From assembly GCA_003501525.1 (NCBI GenBank), contig DNPI01000057.1:1-6443 (forward strand): a stretch of 6,443 nucleotides of DNA. Reading direction: 5' to 3'. Origin of the DNA: Planctomycetota bacterium (GTDB lineage: Bacteria; Planctomycetota; UBA1135). A program made the position numbers and the translations under genes. Below the pieces are notes generated by a model. The model did no database searches. It was not told the origin of the DNA and saw nothing but the letters and a program-made list of their open reading frames with translations. Shown here in pieces: positions 5,795 through 6,443 of the stretch (the first letter of the stretch is position 1; every line of letters begins with the position of its first letter).

Positions 5795-6404
5795 GGCGGT
5801 TAGTTTGCGCTTGAAGCTCTTCGAAAGAATGCTCACGCGCAATCCAAGATTTTACAGCAAGAAAGGCCTCTCGAAGAGTTTCCTCCAAGACAGGGCGTTC
5901 CGCGCTGCGGAATGAGTTTAGGACATGCTCCACCGCACTTCCGCGAGGCTCTCCAACTCCTATGCGCAAGCGAGGAAAGTCGAGAGTCCCTAAAGATTCT
6001 TCTATCGACCGGAGGCCATTGTGCCCTCCGCAGCTCCCACGAGATCGAAGTCGTAAAGAACCTAAAGGAAGATGGAAATCATCCAAAACAACGAGTATAG
6101 AGGCCGGTTCGACGCGCAATTGTGAGACAGCCGCAGAGACAGCTTCTCCACTCCTGTTCATAAAAGTAAGCGGTCGGAGCAGAGAACAATTACTCTCCCG
6201 GATGCTGAAAATTTCACCCAAACACAGTCCGTTTGCACGAAAAACAGATGGGCTTCCATCGAAGCCTCCGGCCAAAAGATCGAGAACCTCGAATCCAACA
6301 TTGTGTCGGCTTCCCTCGTAATCAGGCCCCGGATTGCCAAGGCCAACCACAAGTCGAGGCCCCTCACCAGGGGGTTCTTCCCCGGCAAAAGGACCTGGAA
6401 TCAT
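5784..6404 (-). CDS. pth: Peptidyl-tRNA hydrolase
   Basis: 206 residues. The cytoplasmic enzyme cleaves the ester bond of peptidyl-tRNAs dropped from ribosomes and so recycles tRNA. Family motifs are clear: LVVGLGNPGPDYEGSRHNVGF (18-38) with Asn24 and the catalytic His34, TFMNRSGEAV (80-89) with Asn83, VLDDFHLPLG (106-115) with Asp108 matching the E. coli catalytic Asp93, GSCGGHNGLRSI (123-134) with Asn129, and FPRLRIGVGEP. All active-site residues are present. About 17 residues precede LVVGLGNPG, against three to five in most members; this Pro/Gly-rich leader may be real or may mean the start is misplaced. No Shine-Dalgarno is seen before the ATG. It sits 21 bases after the acidic-tail gene, the common rplY-pth order, which supports the rplY call. 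Confidence 0.95.
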   Translation of the reverse strand: MIPGPFAGEEPPGEGPRLVVGLGNPGPDYEGSRHNVGFEVLDLLAGGFDGSPSVFRANGLCLGEIFSIRESNCSLLRPLTFMNRSGEAVSAAVSQLRVEPASILVVLDDFHLPLGSLRLRSRGSCGGHNGLRSIEESLGTLDFPRLRIGVGEPRGSAVEHVLNSFRSAERPVLEETLREAFLAVKSWIAREHSFEELQAQTNRQSP

Positions 6405-6425
6405 AGGGACAAATAGGAAAAGGGG

Positions 6426-6443
6426 CTAGTCCTCGGATTCCTC
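6426..6443 (-). CDS. rplY: 3' end of upstream gene, probably ribosomal protein L25/CTC
   Basis: Only five codons and a TAG stop are in the window (EESED, then stop at 6426-6428), in an open frame to the right edge. CTC-type L25 proteins usually end in a Glu/Asp-rich tail, and rplY directly before pth is a common gene order. The identity therefore rests on context and on an acidic ending, not on any domain. The frame itself is also inferred from the stop placed 21 bases before pth. Confidence 0.45.
   Translation of the reverse strand, partial: EESED

Noticed and set aside
5415..5915. 166-codon open frame on the plus strand
   Set aside because: It is antisense to rpsF and pth, crosses their junction, and its sequence looks like a by-product of those genes.

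Overview
The window is one compact block of genes, all on the minus strand. Read 5'->3' on that strand (high to low coordinates) it holds: the last codons of a gene with an acidic tail (probably rplY, ribosomal protein L25/CTC), pth, rpsF (S6), rpsR (S18), rplI (L9), dnaB (replicative helicase), bamA (outer-membrane assembly factor) and the 5' part of an ompH/skp-type periplasmic chaperone gene that runs off the left edge. No intergenic space exceeds about 50 bases, two junctions overlap or nearly touch, and I see no tRNA, rRNA, mobile element, CRISPR array, clear promoter or strong terminator. All eight genes could lie on one transcript.

Organism: BamA and an OmpH-type chaperone require a Gram-negative envelope. 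Strong Shine-Dalgarno sites occur at some genes (rpsR, rplI), while pth, dnaB, bamA and ompH have none that I can see. The chain rplY-pth-rpsF-rpsR-rplI-dnaB followed directly by bamA-ompH, with long acidic tails on ribosomal proteins, makes me think of the PVC group, perhaps Verrucomicrobiota. That is an impression from gene order and protein style, not a demonstrated placement.

Layout by function: 4351-6443 is a translation block (L25, peptidyl-tRNA hydrolase, S6, S18, L9). 2961-4301 is the replication gene dnaB. 1-2956 is an outer-membrane biogenesis pair, in which OmpH/Skp protects unfolded outer-membrane proteins in the periplasm and BamA inserts them. Tight spacing suggests translational coupling along the chain: rpsR starts inside the end of rpsF, rplI starts one base after rpsR, bamA starts four bases after dnaB, and ompH starts six bases after bamA.

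This is mostly a conserved housekeeping region, and I found no convincing new biological system. The points most worth a second look are a 14-codon reading frame with its own ribosome-binding site whose stop overlaps the dnaB start (ATGA), two potential hairpins in the pth-rpsF gap that could form a ribosomal-protein autoregulatory leader, the very long Glu-rich tail on S6 together with acidic tails on L9 and the upstream gene, a run of eight G inside bamA, and the absence of ssb from its common place between rpsF and rpsR.
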